Assembly (NCBI GenBank): GCA_947581895.1
Contig: CANPWE010000008.1
Span: forward strand, 1 to 46,428
Origin: an uncultured Clostridia bacterium
Lineage (GTDB): Bacteria; Bacillota; Clostridia; TANB77; CAG-508
DNA length: 46,428 nucleotides
Direction of reading: 5' to 3'
Positions 26,266-36,017 of this stretch are shown one piece after another (the stretch's first letter is position 1; each line of letters starts with the position of its first letter). The position numbers were made by a program, and so were the translations under genes. A model generated the notes under the pieces. It saw only the letters and a program-made list of their open reading frames with translations, had not been told where the DNA came from and searched no databases.

Positions 26266-26805
26266 TTAATTTTTGAATGGCATTCCTAATAATGTTAATA
26301 ATTCTTTAGCTTCTTCATCTGTCTTAGCTGTTGTAACAAATATTATATCCATACCTCTAATTTTATCGATTTTATCATATTCAATTTCTGGGAATATTAA
26401 TTGTTCTTTAACACCCATTGAATAATTTCCTCTTCCATCAAAAGAATTAGCAGAAACACCTCTAAAATCTCTTACTCTTGGAAGTGCTACATTAAATAGT
26501 TTGTATGCGAAATCATACATTTTACCTTTTCTTAAAGTTACTTTACATCCAATGTTAACTCCTTCTCTTAACTTAAATGCAGCTATAGCTTTTTTAGATT
26601 TTGTTATAATTGGTTTTTGACCTGTAATTATACTTATATCATTTACTGCATTTTCTAATGATTTAGGATTTTCTTTTGTATCACCTAAACCTACATTTAT
26701 AACTATTTTATCAAGTTTTGGAACCTGCATAACTGATGTGTAATTAAATTTTTTCATCATTGCTGGTATAACTTCTTTTTCATATTGTTCTTTTAATTTT
26801 TCCAT
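26266..26805 (-). CDS. rplE: 50S ribosomal protein L5
   Basis: 179 residues. Diagnostic [39 protein letters not shown] and [32 protein letters not shown]. Binds 5S rRNA and contacts P-site tRNA. RBS AGGAGG. Between rplX and rpsN. Confidence 0.99.
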   Translation of the reverse strand: MEKLKEQYEKEVIPAMMKKFNYTSVMQVPKLDKIVINVGLGDTKENPKSLENAVNDISIITGQKPIITKSKKAIAAFKLREGVNIGCKVTLRKGKMYDFAYKLFNVALPRVRDFRGVSANSFDGRGNYSMGVKEQLIFPEIEYDKIDKIRGMDIIFVTTAKTDEEAKELLTLLGMPFKN

Positions 26806-26828
26806 AAGTCTTTAATAGACCTCCTTTC

Positions 26829-27140
26829 TTATTTTATTTTTGTACCACATTTTTTACAAACACGTACTTTATTTTCTTTGTCCATAGTAAATCCTATTCT
26901 AGTAGCTTTACCACATTTTGGACATACTACATTTAATTTACTCATATGAATTGGGAATTCTGATACTATAATTCCACTTTCATCACCTTGTTTTCTAGCT
27001 TTAACATGACTTGTTTTTTTGTTAACATCTTTTACAAGTACTTTTTGTTTTTTTGGTAATACTTCTAAAACTTCTCCAGTTTTACCTTTATCATTACCTG
27101 ATAAAACTTTAACTGTATCGCCTTTTTTAATTTTTAACAT
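26829..27140 (-). CDS. rplX: 50S ribosomal protein L24
   Basis: 103 residues. KOW motif KIKKGDTVKVLSGNDKGKTGEVLEV at the start, then HVKARKQGDESGIIVSEFPIHMSK. The C-terminal zinc ribbon has CPKCG and CKKCG. It starts early 50S assembly. The track start is 15 residues too early: ATG at 27140 has GAGGTG upstream and begins the conserved MLKIKKGD. Confidence 0.98.
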   Translation of the reverse strand: MLKIKKGDTVKVLSGNDKGKTGEVLEVLPKKQKVLVKDVNKKTSHVKARKQGDESGIIVSEFPIHMSKLNVVCPKCGKATRIGFTMDKENKVRVCKKCGTKIK

Positions 27141-27256
27141 TATCTTTTTCACCTCTTTATTAGAAAATTTGCTTTGATTTCTCACCGAAACTCTTTTCTA
27201 GTTGGTAATACAGAATTTCTTAGAAATTTTGTATCTTTAACCTGATATTGTATAGA

Positions 27257-27625
27257 TTAAAGAACCTCTGGAGCTAATGATAAGATTTTCATATAATTTT
27301 TATCTCTTAATTCTCTAGCTATTGGTCCAAATATACGAGTTCCTCTTGGAGTACCATCTTCTTTTAATATAACAGCAGCATTTTCATCAAATCTTATATA
27401 AGAACCATCTGCTCTTTTTGTAGGTTTTACAGTTCTAACTACAACTGCTTTTACTACATCACCTTTTTTTACAACGCCACCTGGTGTAGCTGTTTTAACA
27501 GAAGCAACTATTACATCTCCAACTTTTGCGTATTTTCTATAAGAACCACCTAAACATCTAATAACCATTATTTCTTTAGCACCTGTGTTATCAGCTACTT
27601 TTAATATTGATTGTTGTTGTACCAT
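27257..27625 (-). CDS. rplN: 50S ribosomal protein L14
   Basis: 122 residues. [43 protein letters not shown] and the end [23 protein letters not shown] are diagnostic. Forms an intersubunit bridge. Separated from rplX by about 115 bases containing a small hairpin (27209-27233). Confidence 0.99.
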   Translation of the reverse strand: MVQQQSILKVADNTGAKEIMVIRCLGGSYRKYAKVGDVIVASVKTATPGGVVKKGDVVKAVVVRTVKPTKRADGSYIRFDENAAVILKEDGTPRGTRIFGPIARELRDKNYMKILSLAPEVL

Positions 27626-27675
27626 TTAGTAATTCCCTCCTTTTATAAATCATTTTATACTCTTTAAATTAATTA

Positions 27676-27939
27676 TTATTTTATTATTGCCTTTTCAACT
27701 ATTTCAACTACTCTCCATCTTTTATCTTTTGATAGAGGTCTTGTTTCCATAACTTTTACTTTGTCTCCAACTTGGCATTCATTGTTTTCATCATGAGCTT
27801 TTAATTTATATGTTCTTTTTTGGATTTTACTATATATTTTGTGTTTTACGTTTGTTTCAACTGCAACAACAACTGTTTTATCCATTTTATTAGAAACAAC
27901 TGTACCAACCATTACTTTACGAAGATTTCTTTCTTCCAT
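27676..27939 (-). CDS. rpsQ: 30S ribosomal protein S17
   Basis: 87 residues, OB fold. [24 protein letters not shown] and [25 protein letters not shown] are typical. Primary 16S binder. RBS AAAGGAG. Between rpmC and rplN. Confidence 0.99.
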   Translation of the reverse strand: MEERNLRKVMVGTVVSNKMDKTVVVAVETNVKHKIYSKIQKRTYKLKAHDENNECQVGDKVKVMETRPLSKDKRWRVVEIVEKAIIK

Positions 27940-28048
27940 GTTACAATCTCCTTTCTTAGACTTGTTTTACCAATAATTTGCAAGATTTTATATTATAAAA
28001 ATATATTGCAATAAATTATTTTATAATAATCATAATTTAAAATTATAA

Positions 28049-28249
28049 TTATTTATTTTCAGCTATTTCTCTACTTCTTAATTCAGTTTTTACTCTAGCT
28101 ATATCTCTTCTTACTTCTCTAATTTTCATAGGATTTTCTAAACCATTTGTTTTTGATGAAAATCTTAATTTGAATAATTCAGATTTTAATTCTCCTAATT
28201 CTTTTTCTAGATCAGATGAAGACATTTCTCTAATTTTATTTATTTTCAT
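28049..28249 (-). CDS. rpmC: 50S ribosomal protein L29
   Basis: 66 residues, two helices. [40 protein letters not shown], then [10 protein letters not shown]. Located at the peptide exit tunnel. The track start uses GTG; the ATG of MKINK at 28249 (or the adjacent ATG at 28252) fits the family and the AGGTGGTGA SD, which lies within the end of rplP, so translation is probably coupled. Confidence 0.97.
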   Translation of the reverse strand: MKINKIREMSSSDLEKELGELKSELFKLRFSSKTNGLENPMKIREVRRDIARVKTELRSREIAENK

Positions 28250-28679
28250 CATTATCACCACCTAATTCAGATTCCTTTTTAACAAATTTTGTTTTAACAG
28301 CTAATTTATTAGCTCCTAATCTTAAAGCTTCTCTTGCAGTTTCTTCTGGAACACCTGCAATTTCAAACATTACTCTACCTGGTTTAACAACTGCAACCCA
28401 GTAAGTAACAGCACCTTTACCTTTACCCATACGAGTACCGATACCTTTATTTGTGATTGGTTTGTCTGGGAATACTTTTATCCAAACTTTACCACCTCTT
28501 TTTATATAACGAGTCATAGCAACACGGGCAGCTTCTATTTGATTTGAAGTAATTAGCCCTGCTTCTAAAGCTTGAATACCATATTCACCTTCACTAACTT
28601 TATTTCCTCTTGTTGCTTTTCCTCTCATTCTACCTTTTTGTTGTTTTCTATATTTTGTTCTATTTGGCATTAATGGCAT
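28236..28679 (-). CDS. rplP: 50S ribosomal protein L16
   Basis: 147 residues. [36 protein letters not shown] and [33 protein letters not shown] are diagnostic. Helps place A-site tRNA. The start ATG overlaps the rpsC stop (TAATG). Confidence 0.99.
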   Translation of the reverse strand: MPLMPNRTKYRKQQKGRMRGKATRGNKVSEGEYGIQALEAGLITSNQIEAARVAMTRYIKRGGKVWIKVFPDKPITNKGIGTRMGKGKGAVTYWVAVVKPGRVMFEIAGVPEETAREALRLGANKLAVKTKFVKKESELGGDNDENK

Positions 28680-29341
28680 TATTTTTCTCCTCCTTCCATT
28701 GTTGCTTTTTTAGCTGGAAGAACTTCTCCTTTATAAATCCAAACTTTAACACCTATTTTTCCATATGTTGTATCTGCTTCTGCAAATCCATAATCAATAT
28801 CAGCTCTTAAAGTTTGAAGTGGAATTGTACCATCTTTATAGAATTCAGTTCTAGCCATGTCTGCTCCACCTAGTCTTCCAGATACAGCAGTTTTAATTCC
28901 TAAAGCACCTGATTTCATAGTTTTTTGCATACATTGTTTCATTGCTCTTCTGAATGAAATTCTTCTTTCTAGTTGTCCTGCTATGTTTTCTGCAACTAAT
29001 TGTGCATCAACATCAACATTTTTCACCTCAACGATATTTAAATTAACTTCTTTATTTATCATTTTCTCTAATTCATTTTTTAATATTTCAGCATAGTTTC
29101 CACCTTTACCAATTACTAAACCTGGTTTTGCAGTGTAAACATTAACTCTAACAAATTTAGCTGTTCTTTCAATTTCTATTTTTGAAATACCACTAATGTA
29201 TAATTTCTTTTTAATATATTTACGAATTTTGTTATCTTCTACTAGATAATCTCCAAAATGTTTTGAATCTGCATACCATTTTGAGCTCCAATCTTTGATA
29301 ACACCAACTCTTAATCCATGTGGATCCATTTTTTGTCCCAT
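28679..29341 (-). CDS. rpsC: 30S ribosomal protein S3
   Basis: 220 residues. Begins [27 protein letters not shown] domain with [10 protein letters not shown]-terminal domain [35 protein letters not shown]. Lines the mRNA entry channel. One-base overlap with rplP. Confidence 0.99.
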   Translation of the reverse strand: MGQKMDPHGLRVGVIKDWSSKWYADSKHFGDYLVEDNKIRKYIKKKLYISGISKIEIERTAKFVRVNVYTAKPGLVIGKGGNYAEILKNELEKMINKEVNLNIVEVKNVDVDAQLVAENIAGQLERRISFRRAMKQCMQKTMKSGALGIKTAVSGRLGGADMARTEFYKDGTIPLQTLRADIDYGFAEADTTYGKIGVKVWIYKGEVLPAKKATMEGGEK

Positions 29342-29362
29342 GTTAATTATTCCTCCTTTCCA

Positions 29363-29725
29363 TTATGCTCTTTCTCTTAATACTATTGTAATATGACTTG
29401 TTCTTTTTCTAATTCTAACTGCTGAACCTTTTGCAGCTGGTCTAATTCTTTTCATTGTAGGACCTTGGTTTGCATATATTTCAGCTATATATAGTTTATT
29501 AGATGCCATATTATGATTGTTTTCAGCATTTGCAATTGCTGATTTTAATAATTTTTCTAATATTTCAGATGCAGCTTTAGGTGTAAATTTAACTATAGCT
29601 AAAGCTTCTTTAGCATCTTTTCCTCTTATTAAATCTGCTACTATTTTAACTTTTCTAGCTGAAATTCTAGCATTTTTAAGAGTTGCTACTGCTTCTGGAA
29701 CGATAACTTCTTGAATTTCTTCCAC
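29363..29725 (-). CDS. rplV: 50S ribosomal protein L22
   Basis: 120 residues. [29 protein letters not shown], the tunnel-lining beta-hairpin ([33 protein letters not shown]) and the standard end. Macrolide resistance changes in other species map to this hairpin; none can be judged here. RBS GGAGG. Confidence 0.99.
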   Translation of the reverse strand: MEEIQEVIVPEAVATLKNARISARKVKIVADLIRGKDAKEALAIVKFTPKAASEILEKLLKSAIANAENNHNMASNKLYIAEIYANQGPTMKRIRPAAKGSAVRIRKRTSHITIVLRERA

Positions 29726-29756
29726 TTTATTTACCTCCTTATTTATTTAAGAAATT

Positions 29757-30032
29757 TTATTTTTTTGTTGTTTTATCTCCTGAGTGTCCTCTATATGTTC
29801 TTGTAGGAGCAAATTCTCCTAATTTATGTCCTATCATTTCTTCTGATATATAAACAGGTACATGTTTTCTACCATCATGAACAGCTATTGTGTGTCCAAC
29901 CATTTGTGGATAAATAGTAGAAGCTCTTGACCATGTTTTTAGAACTGTTTTTTCTCCAGTTTCATTCATTGCTTCGATTCTCTTTAATAATTTTGGAGCA
30001 ATGTAAGGCATTTTCTTACTTGATCTTGACAT
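29757..30032 (-). CDS. rpsS: 30S ribosomal protein S19
   Basis: 91 residues. [52 protein letters not shown] and [19 protein letters not shown] are diagnostic. Binds the 30S head with S13. RBS AGGAGGG. Confidence 0.99.
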   Translation of the reverse strand: MSRSSKKMPYIAPKLLKRIEAMNETGEKTVLKTWSRASTIYPQMVGHTIAVHDGRKHVPVYISEEMIGHKLGEFAPTRTYRGHSGDKTTKK

Positions 30033-30107
30033 ATTTTTTATTTCCCTCCTTATTTTGTGTTGTTAATAATATCTTAACTAACCTTGTTCTATGTTTAAGC
30101 TGATATT

Positions 30108-30935
30108 TTATTTTCTTCTCTTAACAATAAATTTATCAGATTGTTTATTTTTCTTTCTTGTTTTATATCCAAGTGCTGGTTTACCCCAAGGAGTCATTGG
30201 ACCTGCGTGTCCTACAGGAGCTCTACCTTCACCACCACCATGAGGGTGATCATTAGGGTTCATTACAGAACCTCTAACTTCAGGTCTTTTACCTAAATGT
30301 CTTGTTCTTCCTGCTTTTCCTAATTTAACATTTTCATGGTCTGAATTTCCTACAGTTCCTATTGTAGCTCTACATACAGCCATTATTAATCTCATTTCTC
30401 CAGAAGGTAATCTAACATGTGCATATTTACCTTCTTTAGCCATTAATTGAGCTTCTTGACCAGCAGCTCTAACTAATTTTCCACCTTGACCTGGGTTTAA
30501 TTCTATATTGTGTATCATAGTACCAACTGGTATGTTTTCTATTTTCATGCAGTTTCCAGGTTTAATATCAGCTTTTTCTCCTGATACTACTTTATCTCCA
30601 TCTTTTAATCCTATTGGAGCTAAGATATATGATTTTGTTCCATCTTCATATTCTATTAATGCGATATTAGCACTTCTATTTGGATCATATTCGATTCCTA
30701 AAACTGTTGCTGTCATATCATCTTTTCTTCTTTTAAAATCTACTAATCTGTATTTTTGTCTGTTTCCTCCACCTTGATGTCTAACAGTTATTCTACCATA
30801 TGAGTTTCTACCTGAATTTTTCTTTTTTGTTGTTAATAAAGATTTTTCAGGAGTCTTTTTTGTAATTTCATCAAATGTAGAAACTGTCATATTTCTTAGT
30901 GATGGAGTCATTGGTCTAAAATGTTTCATTCCCAT
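30108..30935 (-). CDS. rplB: 50S ribosomal protein L2
   Basis: 275 residues. Starts [40 protein letters not shown], then the C-terminal peptidyl-transferase region [27 protein letters not shown] with the conserved His. Required for subunit association and peptidyl transfer. Standard length. Confidence 0.99.
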   Translation of the reverse strand: MGMKHFRPMTPSLRNMTVSTFDEITKKTPEKSLLTTKKKNSGRNSYGRITVRHQGGGNRQKYRLVDFKRRKDDMTATVLGIEYDPNRSANIALIEYEDGTKSYILAPIGLKDGDKVVSGEKADIKPGNCMKIENIPVGTMIHNIELNPGQGGKLVRAAGQEAQLMAKEGKYAHVRLPSGEMRLIMAVCRATIGTVGNSDHENVKLGKAGRTRHLGKRPEVRGSVMNPNDHPHGGGEGRAPVGHAGPMTPWGKPALGYKTRKKNKQSDKFIVKRRK

Positions 30936-31044
30936 TTTTTTATTCTCTCCTTTTAAATTTTATTTTCCTGGTTTAATTCCAGATAATTATATATCACTAA
31001 AGTTTTTCCTAATTCTCTTAATTTTTATTTATGTGACTTATTAA

Positions 31045-31392
31045 TTAAGCACCCATAAATTCTTCAATAGAATCTTTATATTTTTTAGAAACTTTCTTAA
31101 CTTTTCCACCTTTAGCTAAGTATTTTGTATCAGATGGATTTGTATCTATAGTAACTATAGCTTTTTTCCAATCTGATGTTTTTCCAACATTTCTTCCTAC
31201 TCTTCTTGTTTTACCACTAACATTGATTGTATTAACTTTTAAAACTTTAACTTCAAAAAGTTTTTCTACTGCTTTAGCTATATCAACTTTTGTAGCTTTT
31301 TTATTTACTTTGAAAGTGTATTTACCTTCTTGTATTCCATCATTACTTTTTTCAGTAATAACTGGCTCAATTATTATATCTTCTGCCATCAT
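31045..31392 (-). CDS. rplW: 50S ribosomal protein L23
   Basis: 115 residues. [45 protein letters not shown] is diagnostic. Docking site at the tunnel exit for trigger factor and SRP. The start overlaps the rplD stop (TAATG). Confidence 0.98.
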   Translation of the reverse strand: MMAEDIIIEPVITEKSNDGIQEGKYTFKVNKKATKVDIAKAVEKLFEVKVLKVNTINVSGKTRRVGRNVGKTSDWKKAIVTIDTNPSDTKYLAKGGKVKKVSKKYKDSIEEFMGA

Positions 31393-32015
31393 TATGCATA
31401 CACCTCCTCTAATTTTTTAACAGTATCTAAAGTTACTACTAAATTTTTGTATTTTAATAAATCATAAACATTTATTGTATTTACTAAAGTTGTTTTTACT
31501 CCTTCAATATTTCTAGCTGATTTTTGAACATTTTCATTTTTTTCTGGTAATAATATTAAAGATTTTCCTTCAACTTTTAATTTATTTAATGCATTTACCA
31601 TTTGTTTTGTTTTGATTTCTTTAAATGCTAATGTATCTACAACTGTTAATTCTTTTTCTAATACTTTAGAGCTTAATAAAGATCTTATTGCTAATCTCTT
31701 TTCTTTTTTATTAACTGAATATTTGTATGAACGAGGTTTTGGACCTAAAGCTATACCACCTTTAATCCATTGTGGAGCTCTAATACTTCCTTGTCTTGCT
31801 CTACCTGTTCCTTTTTGTCTCCATGGTTTTCTTCCACCACCACGAACTTCTGCTCTTGTTTTTGTGCTTTGAGTACCTTGTCTTTGATTAGCTAAATAAT
31901 TAACTAATACACTATGTACTACAGCTTCATTTGGTTCAATTCCAAATACTTCATCTTTTAAGTCTATACTTTGAACTTTTTTACCTTCAACATTATATAC
32001 ATCTATACTAGGCAT
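31392..32015 (-). CDS. rplD: 50S ribosomal protein L4
   Basis: 207 residues. The extended tunnel loop ([30 protein letters not shown]) and C-terminal [16 protein letters not shown] are present. In E. coli L4 represses its own operon; here the long rpsJ leader could be a target (inference). RBS AGGAGG. Confidence 0.99.
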   Translation of the reverse strand: MPSIDVYNVEGKKVQSIDLKDEVFGIEPNEAVVHSVLVNYLANQRQGTQSTKTRAEVRGGGRKPWRQKGTGRARQGSIRAPQWIKGGIALGPKPRSYKYSVNKKEKRLAIRSLLSSKVLEKELTVVDTLAFKEIKTKQMVNALNKLKVEGKSLILLPEKNENVQKSARNIEGVKTTLVNTINVYDLLKYKNLVVTLDTVKKLEEVYA

Positions 32016-32032
32016 TTCTTAATCCTCCTTCC

Positions 32033-32659
32033 TTATGCTTTTACACTTTTTCTTATTTTTAATATTGCACCTTTAGCACCTGGTACACTACCTTTTATTA
32101 AGATAACATTTTTATCCATATCTACTTTTACAACATCTAAGTTTTGTATTGTAACTGTAACTCTTCCCATATGTCCTGGTAATCTTTTACCTTTGAAAAC
32201 TCTACCTGGAGTTGATGTTGGTCCCATTGAACCTGGTCTTCTATGATACATAGAACCATGACCCATAGGTCCTCTTGATTGTCCATGACGTTTAATAACA
32301 CCTTGGAATCCTTTTCCTTTTGTTGTTCCTTGAACATCTATTTTATCTCCAATTTCAAAGCTATCAGCTTTAATTTCTGATCCAATTGTTATATCTTCAA
32401 AATCATCTACTCTGAATTCTCTTAAATGTTTTTTTGGAGCTAGATTTGCTTTTGCAAAATGTCCTTTTTCTGGTTTGTTTATTTTAGATTCTTTTACATC
32501 TCCGAATCCTAATTGGATAGCATTATATCCATCTGTTTCAACTGTTTTTACTTGTGCTACTACACAAGGACCAGCTTCAATAACTGTTACTGGAATAACT
32601 CTTCCATGTTCATCAAATATTTGTGTCATTCCAACTTTTTTACCTATAATTGTTTTCAT
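32033..32659 (-). CDS. rplC: 50S ribosomal protein L3
   Basis: 208 residues. [32 protein letters not shown] and the central loop [27 protein letters not shown] are diagnostic. Starts 50S assembly. A 244-base spacer without an ORF separates it from rpsJ and carries a hairpin (32684-32723, GCTGACAT/ATATCAGC) just before the SD. Confidence 0.99.
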   Translation of the reverse strand: MKTIIGKKVGMTQIFDEHGRVIPVTVIEAGPCVVAQVKTVETDGYNAIQLGFGDVKESKINKPEKGHFAKANLAPKKHLREFRVDDFEDITIGSEIKADSFEIGDKIDVQGTTKGKGFQGVIKRHGQSRGPMGHGSMYHRRPGSMGPTSTPGRVFKGKRLPGHMGRVTVTIQNLDVVKVDMDKNVILIKGSVPGAKGAILKIRKSVKA

Positions 32660-32903
32660 TTTTTAAATCCTCCTTAACTATTGGCTGACATATTATATTC
32701 ATTAATTATTAATGTATATCAGCTTGGTTTTGTTTGATTATTCTTCCTAAATTAAAATAATTTATATATTTCTCATTTTATTAGGAAATTTATTTGAATC
32801 TTAAACTAATCAATTTAAGAAATAACTTTTCTTTTGATTTTTCATTTTTGATAATTTCAAATCTGTTTTTGCTTAATTTAATTTGATTTTAATGTTTTAG
32901 AAA

Positions 32904-33236
32904 TTATAATTTGATTTCAATATCAACACCTGCAGGTAATTCTACTTTCATTAAAGTATCTACAGTTTTTTGTGTTGGGTAAAGAATATCTATAACTCTT
33001 TTATGTGTTCTCATTTCAAATTGTTCTCTTGAATCTTTATGTTTGTGTGGAGAACGTAAAATTGTTATAATCTCCTTTTCTGTTGGTAGTGGAATAGGAC
33101 CTGAAACTTTTGCTCCTGTTTTTTTAGCAGTATCTACTATTTTTTCAGCAGACTGTTCTAATACTACATGATCATAAGCTTTTAATCTTATTCTAATTTT
33201 TTCGCTTGCTACCGCATTTCCTGTTACTGTTGCCAT
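32904..33236 (-). CDS. rpsJ: 30S ribosomal protein S10
   Basis: 110 residues, slightly longer than the usual 102 because of the N-terminal [10 protein letters not shown]. Core: [42 protein letters not shown] and [19 protein letters not shown]. Part of the 30S head and, as NusE, of the antitermination complex. First gene of the cluster. RBS AAGGAGGGAAA. Confidence 0.99.
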   Translation of the reverse strand: MATVTGNAVASEKIRIRLKAYDHVVLEQSAEKIVDTAKKTGAKVSGPIPLPTEKEIITILRSPHKHKDSREQFEMRTHKRVIDILYPTQKTVDTLMKVELPAGVDIEIKL

Positions 33237-33239
33237 GTA

Positions 33240-33581
33240 AATTTCCCTCCTTAAAATATTTTTTATTTTGGTCGGAAGTTATAAACGCACCCTGGTGTTT
33301 TGTTAAGTTCTAATATTTAAACCCAAGTTTGGCATGATATATCTTGGGATAAGTGCATGACATTCTGACAATAAAAAATATGCTTTTATATTTGGCATTA
33401 TAATTATAGATTAATTATTTTGCTTCATATATTTTTAAGCATTTTTTATCTTTTGAAAGTCTAAATATTTTAAATAACTTACCGCCTGGTCTAAGCCACG
33501 ACATACTCCATAAGAGTTCCCTCCAACCTTATTATTTCAAAGGTTGTAGCCACATCTTACTTCATCGCTAATCTTACATGC
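33240..33581 (-). ncRNA. Long structured leader of the S10 operon
   Basis: About 340 bases between the promoter and rpsJ without an ORF. Read on the minus strand it contains a 7-bp hairpin CAACCTT/AAGGTTG (33524-33546) and the hairpin CCCAAG/CTTGGG (33322-33348). A possible long-range closing helix joins 33474-33480 (AAGUUAU) with 33276-33282 (AUAACUU). The length and G-rich conserved-looking segments suggest an autoregulatory r-protein leader; which protein binds is not evident. Confidence 0.6.
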
Positions 33582-33587
33582 CTTACT

Positions 33588-33616
33588 ATTATATACTTGT
33601 TAGACTGGAAAGTCAA
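33588..33616 (-). promoter_or_regulatory. Sigma-A promoter of the S10-spc-alpha cluster
   Basis: Minus strand TTGACT (33611-33616), 17-base spacer, TATAAT (33588-33593). The only strong promoter seen upstream of the 23-gene cluster. Confidence 0.85.
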
Positions 33617-33674
33617 TACATTTTTGAAAGGTTTTTCAACTTTTTGTGTTATTATTTAACCCAATAATAAAAAA

Positions 33675-33706
33675 CCTTAGCTAACTTATTTTCAAGTCAA
33701 CTAAGG
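33675..33706 (-). terminator. Terminator after the cyclophilin gene
   Basis: CCTTAG/CTAAGG stem extended by TAACTT/AAGTCA, with a T run on both sides, between the cyclophilin stop and the S10 promoter. It insulates the ribosomal promoter. Confidence 0.8.
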
Positions 33707-33719
33707 TATTTTTTCATTA

Positions 33720-34589
33720 TTATTCTTCAGTTGTTACTGCAGTATCTCCACCAAACAAATTACTATATTGTTCATTTACTTTATTTATAGTTTCTTCATA
33801 ATTTACTGTTTCTGGTAAACCATAATCAATTCCAAAAGTATCTACTGTTATAGAAGATATTGTAATAGTATTTACATCATCTTCAGTTTCTTCTGAATCA
33901 CTAGTTTCACCTGATTCACTAGTTTCTTCTGAATCACTAGAAGTTTCATCTGATGATGTTTCTGTTCCAGAAATATCTACTTCTCCACTTTCACTACTAT
34001 TTTCATCTTCACTTTCTTCCACTCTTGTTGCTGCTATAGCATCTAATACATCCATTCCCTCTACTATTTCACCAAAAGCAGCATAATATCCATCATAACT
34101 TTCTAAATCTTCTGTTAATATACAAAAATTACAATTTGCTGAATTATAACCCTCTTCTGTATATCCAAAATAACTATAATCATCTCTTTCCATTGTAACT
34201 ACACCTTTTTTATGTTTTTTTAAATTATCATAACCATTTACAATGAAATCTCCTTTTATACCATATACATAATCTTCAGCTGGATTTTCTACAATATTAG
34301 ACAATTTAGCCATTTGCATTGATTCATCACCTAATAATCTATTTGATTCTATAGACATTTTGAAATTTGTATAATATCCATTATTAACTAATTTAACAAA
34401 ATTAGCTACAGCATTTGGTGCAGATTGTGGATCTAATTCTATTTTTATTGGTTTTTCATAACCCTCAATTTGAATTGTTGCTATAGGATTTTGTGGTTTA
34501 TATGTTTTTGATTTTACCAAAAGTCCTCCTACTGCTATTATTGCTATTAAGACTAAAATAATTCCTATTCTTAAACATATTTTTTTCAT
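33720..34589 (-). CDS. Membrane-anchored cyclophilin-type peptidyl-prolyl isomerase
   Basis: 289 residues. N-terminal membrane helix (about 6-24, no lipobox), then a cyclophilin fold (TIQIEGYEKPIKIELDPQSAPNAVANFVKLVNNGYY ... FGEIVEGMDVLDAIAATRVEE). An acidic Ser/Glu/Thr/Asp-only stretch of about 50 residues is inserted before the last strands (ITISSITVDTFGIDYGLPE). The catalytic Arg of cyclophilins is not obvious, so isomerase activity is uncertain. It should fold secreted proteins outside the membrane. The start at 34589 is chosen because GGAGGAAA lies 5 bases upstream and membrane topology fits. Confidence 0.85.
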   Translation of the reverse strand: MKKICLRIGIILVLIAIIAVGGLLVKSKTYKPQNPIATIQIEGYEKPIKIELDPQSAPNAVANFVKLVNNGYYTNFKMSIESNRLLGDESMQMAKLSNIVENPAEDYVYGIKGDFIVNGYDNLKKHKKGVVTMERDDYSYFGYTEEGYNSANCNFCILTEDLESYDGYYAAFGEIVEGMDVLDAIAATRVEESEDENSSESGEVDISGTETSSDETSSDSEETSESGETSDSEETEDDVNTITISSITVDTFGIDYGLPETVNYEETINKVNEQYSNLFGGDTAVTTEE

Positions 34590-34701
34590 TCGAATTTCCT
34601 CCATCTTTTTTAAAATTACCATAAACTTATTATAAACTTATTTCCATAAAAATTACAATACTTTTTTCAATTTTTTTTATATTTAACCATTACTAAAACT
34701 T

Positions 34702-34890
34702 GTAGAGTAGTCAAATTCAATAGTTATGTAATGCAGGAAAATATATTAATATGTAGTGGAGTGCGCAGTTTGGCGCCCCCACCTAACGTCTTCCACAAAA
34801 CCCAAACGCCAGCAAACGAACGGAATATTAATATATTTTCCTGCATTACATAACTATTGAATTTGACGGCTTACTGCAAAAGCATTAAAC
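34702..34890. repeat. Dispersed palindromic element, copy B (complete)
   Basis: Left flank TGTAGAGTAG; perfect 42-bp arms (34711-34752 and 34825-34866); right flank CGGCTTACTGCAAAAGCATTAAAC. The 72-base loop is 57% G+C by hand count, against AT-rich surroundings, and has no ORF. The 300-base gap between the cyclophilin and disA genes consists mostly of this element, ending 15 bases from the disA stop. Confidence 0.85.
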
Positions 34891-34905
34891 AAAAATATTT
34901 AACAA

Positions 34906-35985
34906 TTATAACATTAAATTATCAAAAATAAATTGCTCCTGCATTCTTTTCAAAGACTGTTTTATAGTGCGTGCTCTAATTTCTCCAATTCCATCAACAT
35001 CATCTAACTCTGGAATATCTGCATCCAATATATGTTGAAAAGATTTAAAAGACTTAACCAAATTTTCCACAATATTACCTGGTACTCTTGGTATTTTATT
35101 TAAAACTCTATACCCTTTAGTAAATACTCCAACTTCATCATAATTATCAAAATCCTCATATCCTAATAATTTCGCAATTAACTGAGGTTTAGTTAATTCT
35201 TCATGAGTTGTAGCTTTTATTTCTTCTAAAATTTGTTCTGGAGTTCTTTTTTTACTTGGCACCATATAATCCTTAATTATTAATAATTCTTCAAGTTCTA
35301 AATCTCCAATTAATTCATCTAATTGCAGTTGTAATAACCTACCTTCTTCACCTAATTCATATATTGCTTTTCTAACTTCATCTGCTACTTTCATTACCAT
35401 TTCAGCTCTTTGAATTGCAATTATTACATTTTCTAATGTAACAATATCATTAAATTCATATTCATTTAATAAACTTAATTTACTATCAAAAACCTTTTTA
35501 TATTTTTCAACTGTTTGTAATGCTTGGTTTGCTTTAGTTATAACCTTTGATGTATCTTCTAATACATACCTAGAATTTCCTTTAAAAAGTGTTATAATAT
35601 TTCTTCTTTGTGATACACTTATTACCAGTTCCCCTGTTTGTTTTGCAGTTCTTTCAGCAGTTCTATGGCGTGTACCAGTTTCAGCTGTTGAAATATCTGA
35701 AGATGGTATTAATTGTGTATTGGCAAGTAATATTTTCTTCAAATCTGCACTTAAAACTATAGCACCATCCATTTTAGCAAGCTCATATAATTTAGCTGGT
35801 GTATAATCAACATTTATGTTAAAACCACCATCTACTATGTCTAGAACTTCTTTTGTATCACCTATAACTATTAAAGCTCCTGTTTTTGCTTTTAATATAT
35901 TTTCTAAACCTTCACGAATTGGTGTTCCTGGTGCTATTAACTTTAATATATCAACCATTGCATTGTCATCTTTTATTAATGCCAA
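34906..35985 (-). CDS. disA: DNA integrity scanning protein / diadenylate cyclase DisA
   Basis: 359 residues. The N-terminal DAC domain (1-140) has DGAIVLS and GTRHRTAER, the DGA/RHR motifs that bind ATP; a helical linker follows, then a C-terminal HhH DNA-binding domain (DIPELDDVDGIGEIRARTIKQSL). It makes c-di-AMP from two ATP and stops at damaged or branched DNA. Located 33 bases after radA on the same strand, as in Bacillus. Confidence 0.98.
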   Translation of the reverse strand: MALIKDDNAMVDILKLIAPGTPIREGLENILKAKTGALIVIGDTKEVLDIVDGGFNINVDYTPAKLYELAKMDGAIVLSADLKKILLANTQLIPSSDISTAETGTRHRTAERTAKQTGELVISVSQRRNIITLFKGNSRYVLEDTSKVITKANQALQTVEKYKKVFDSKLSLLNEYEFNDIVTLENVIIAIQRAEMVMKVADEVRKAIYELGEEGRLLQLQLDELIGDLELEELLIIKDYMVPSKKRTPEQILEEIKATTHEELTKPQLIAKLLGYEDFDNYDEVGVFTKGYRVLNKIPRVPGNIVENLVKSFKSFQHILDADIPELDDVDGIGEIRARTIKQSLKRMQEQFIFDNLML

Positions 35986-36017
35986 ATTTAAAACCTCCTC
36001 TATGTATATAATAGAAA

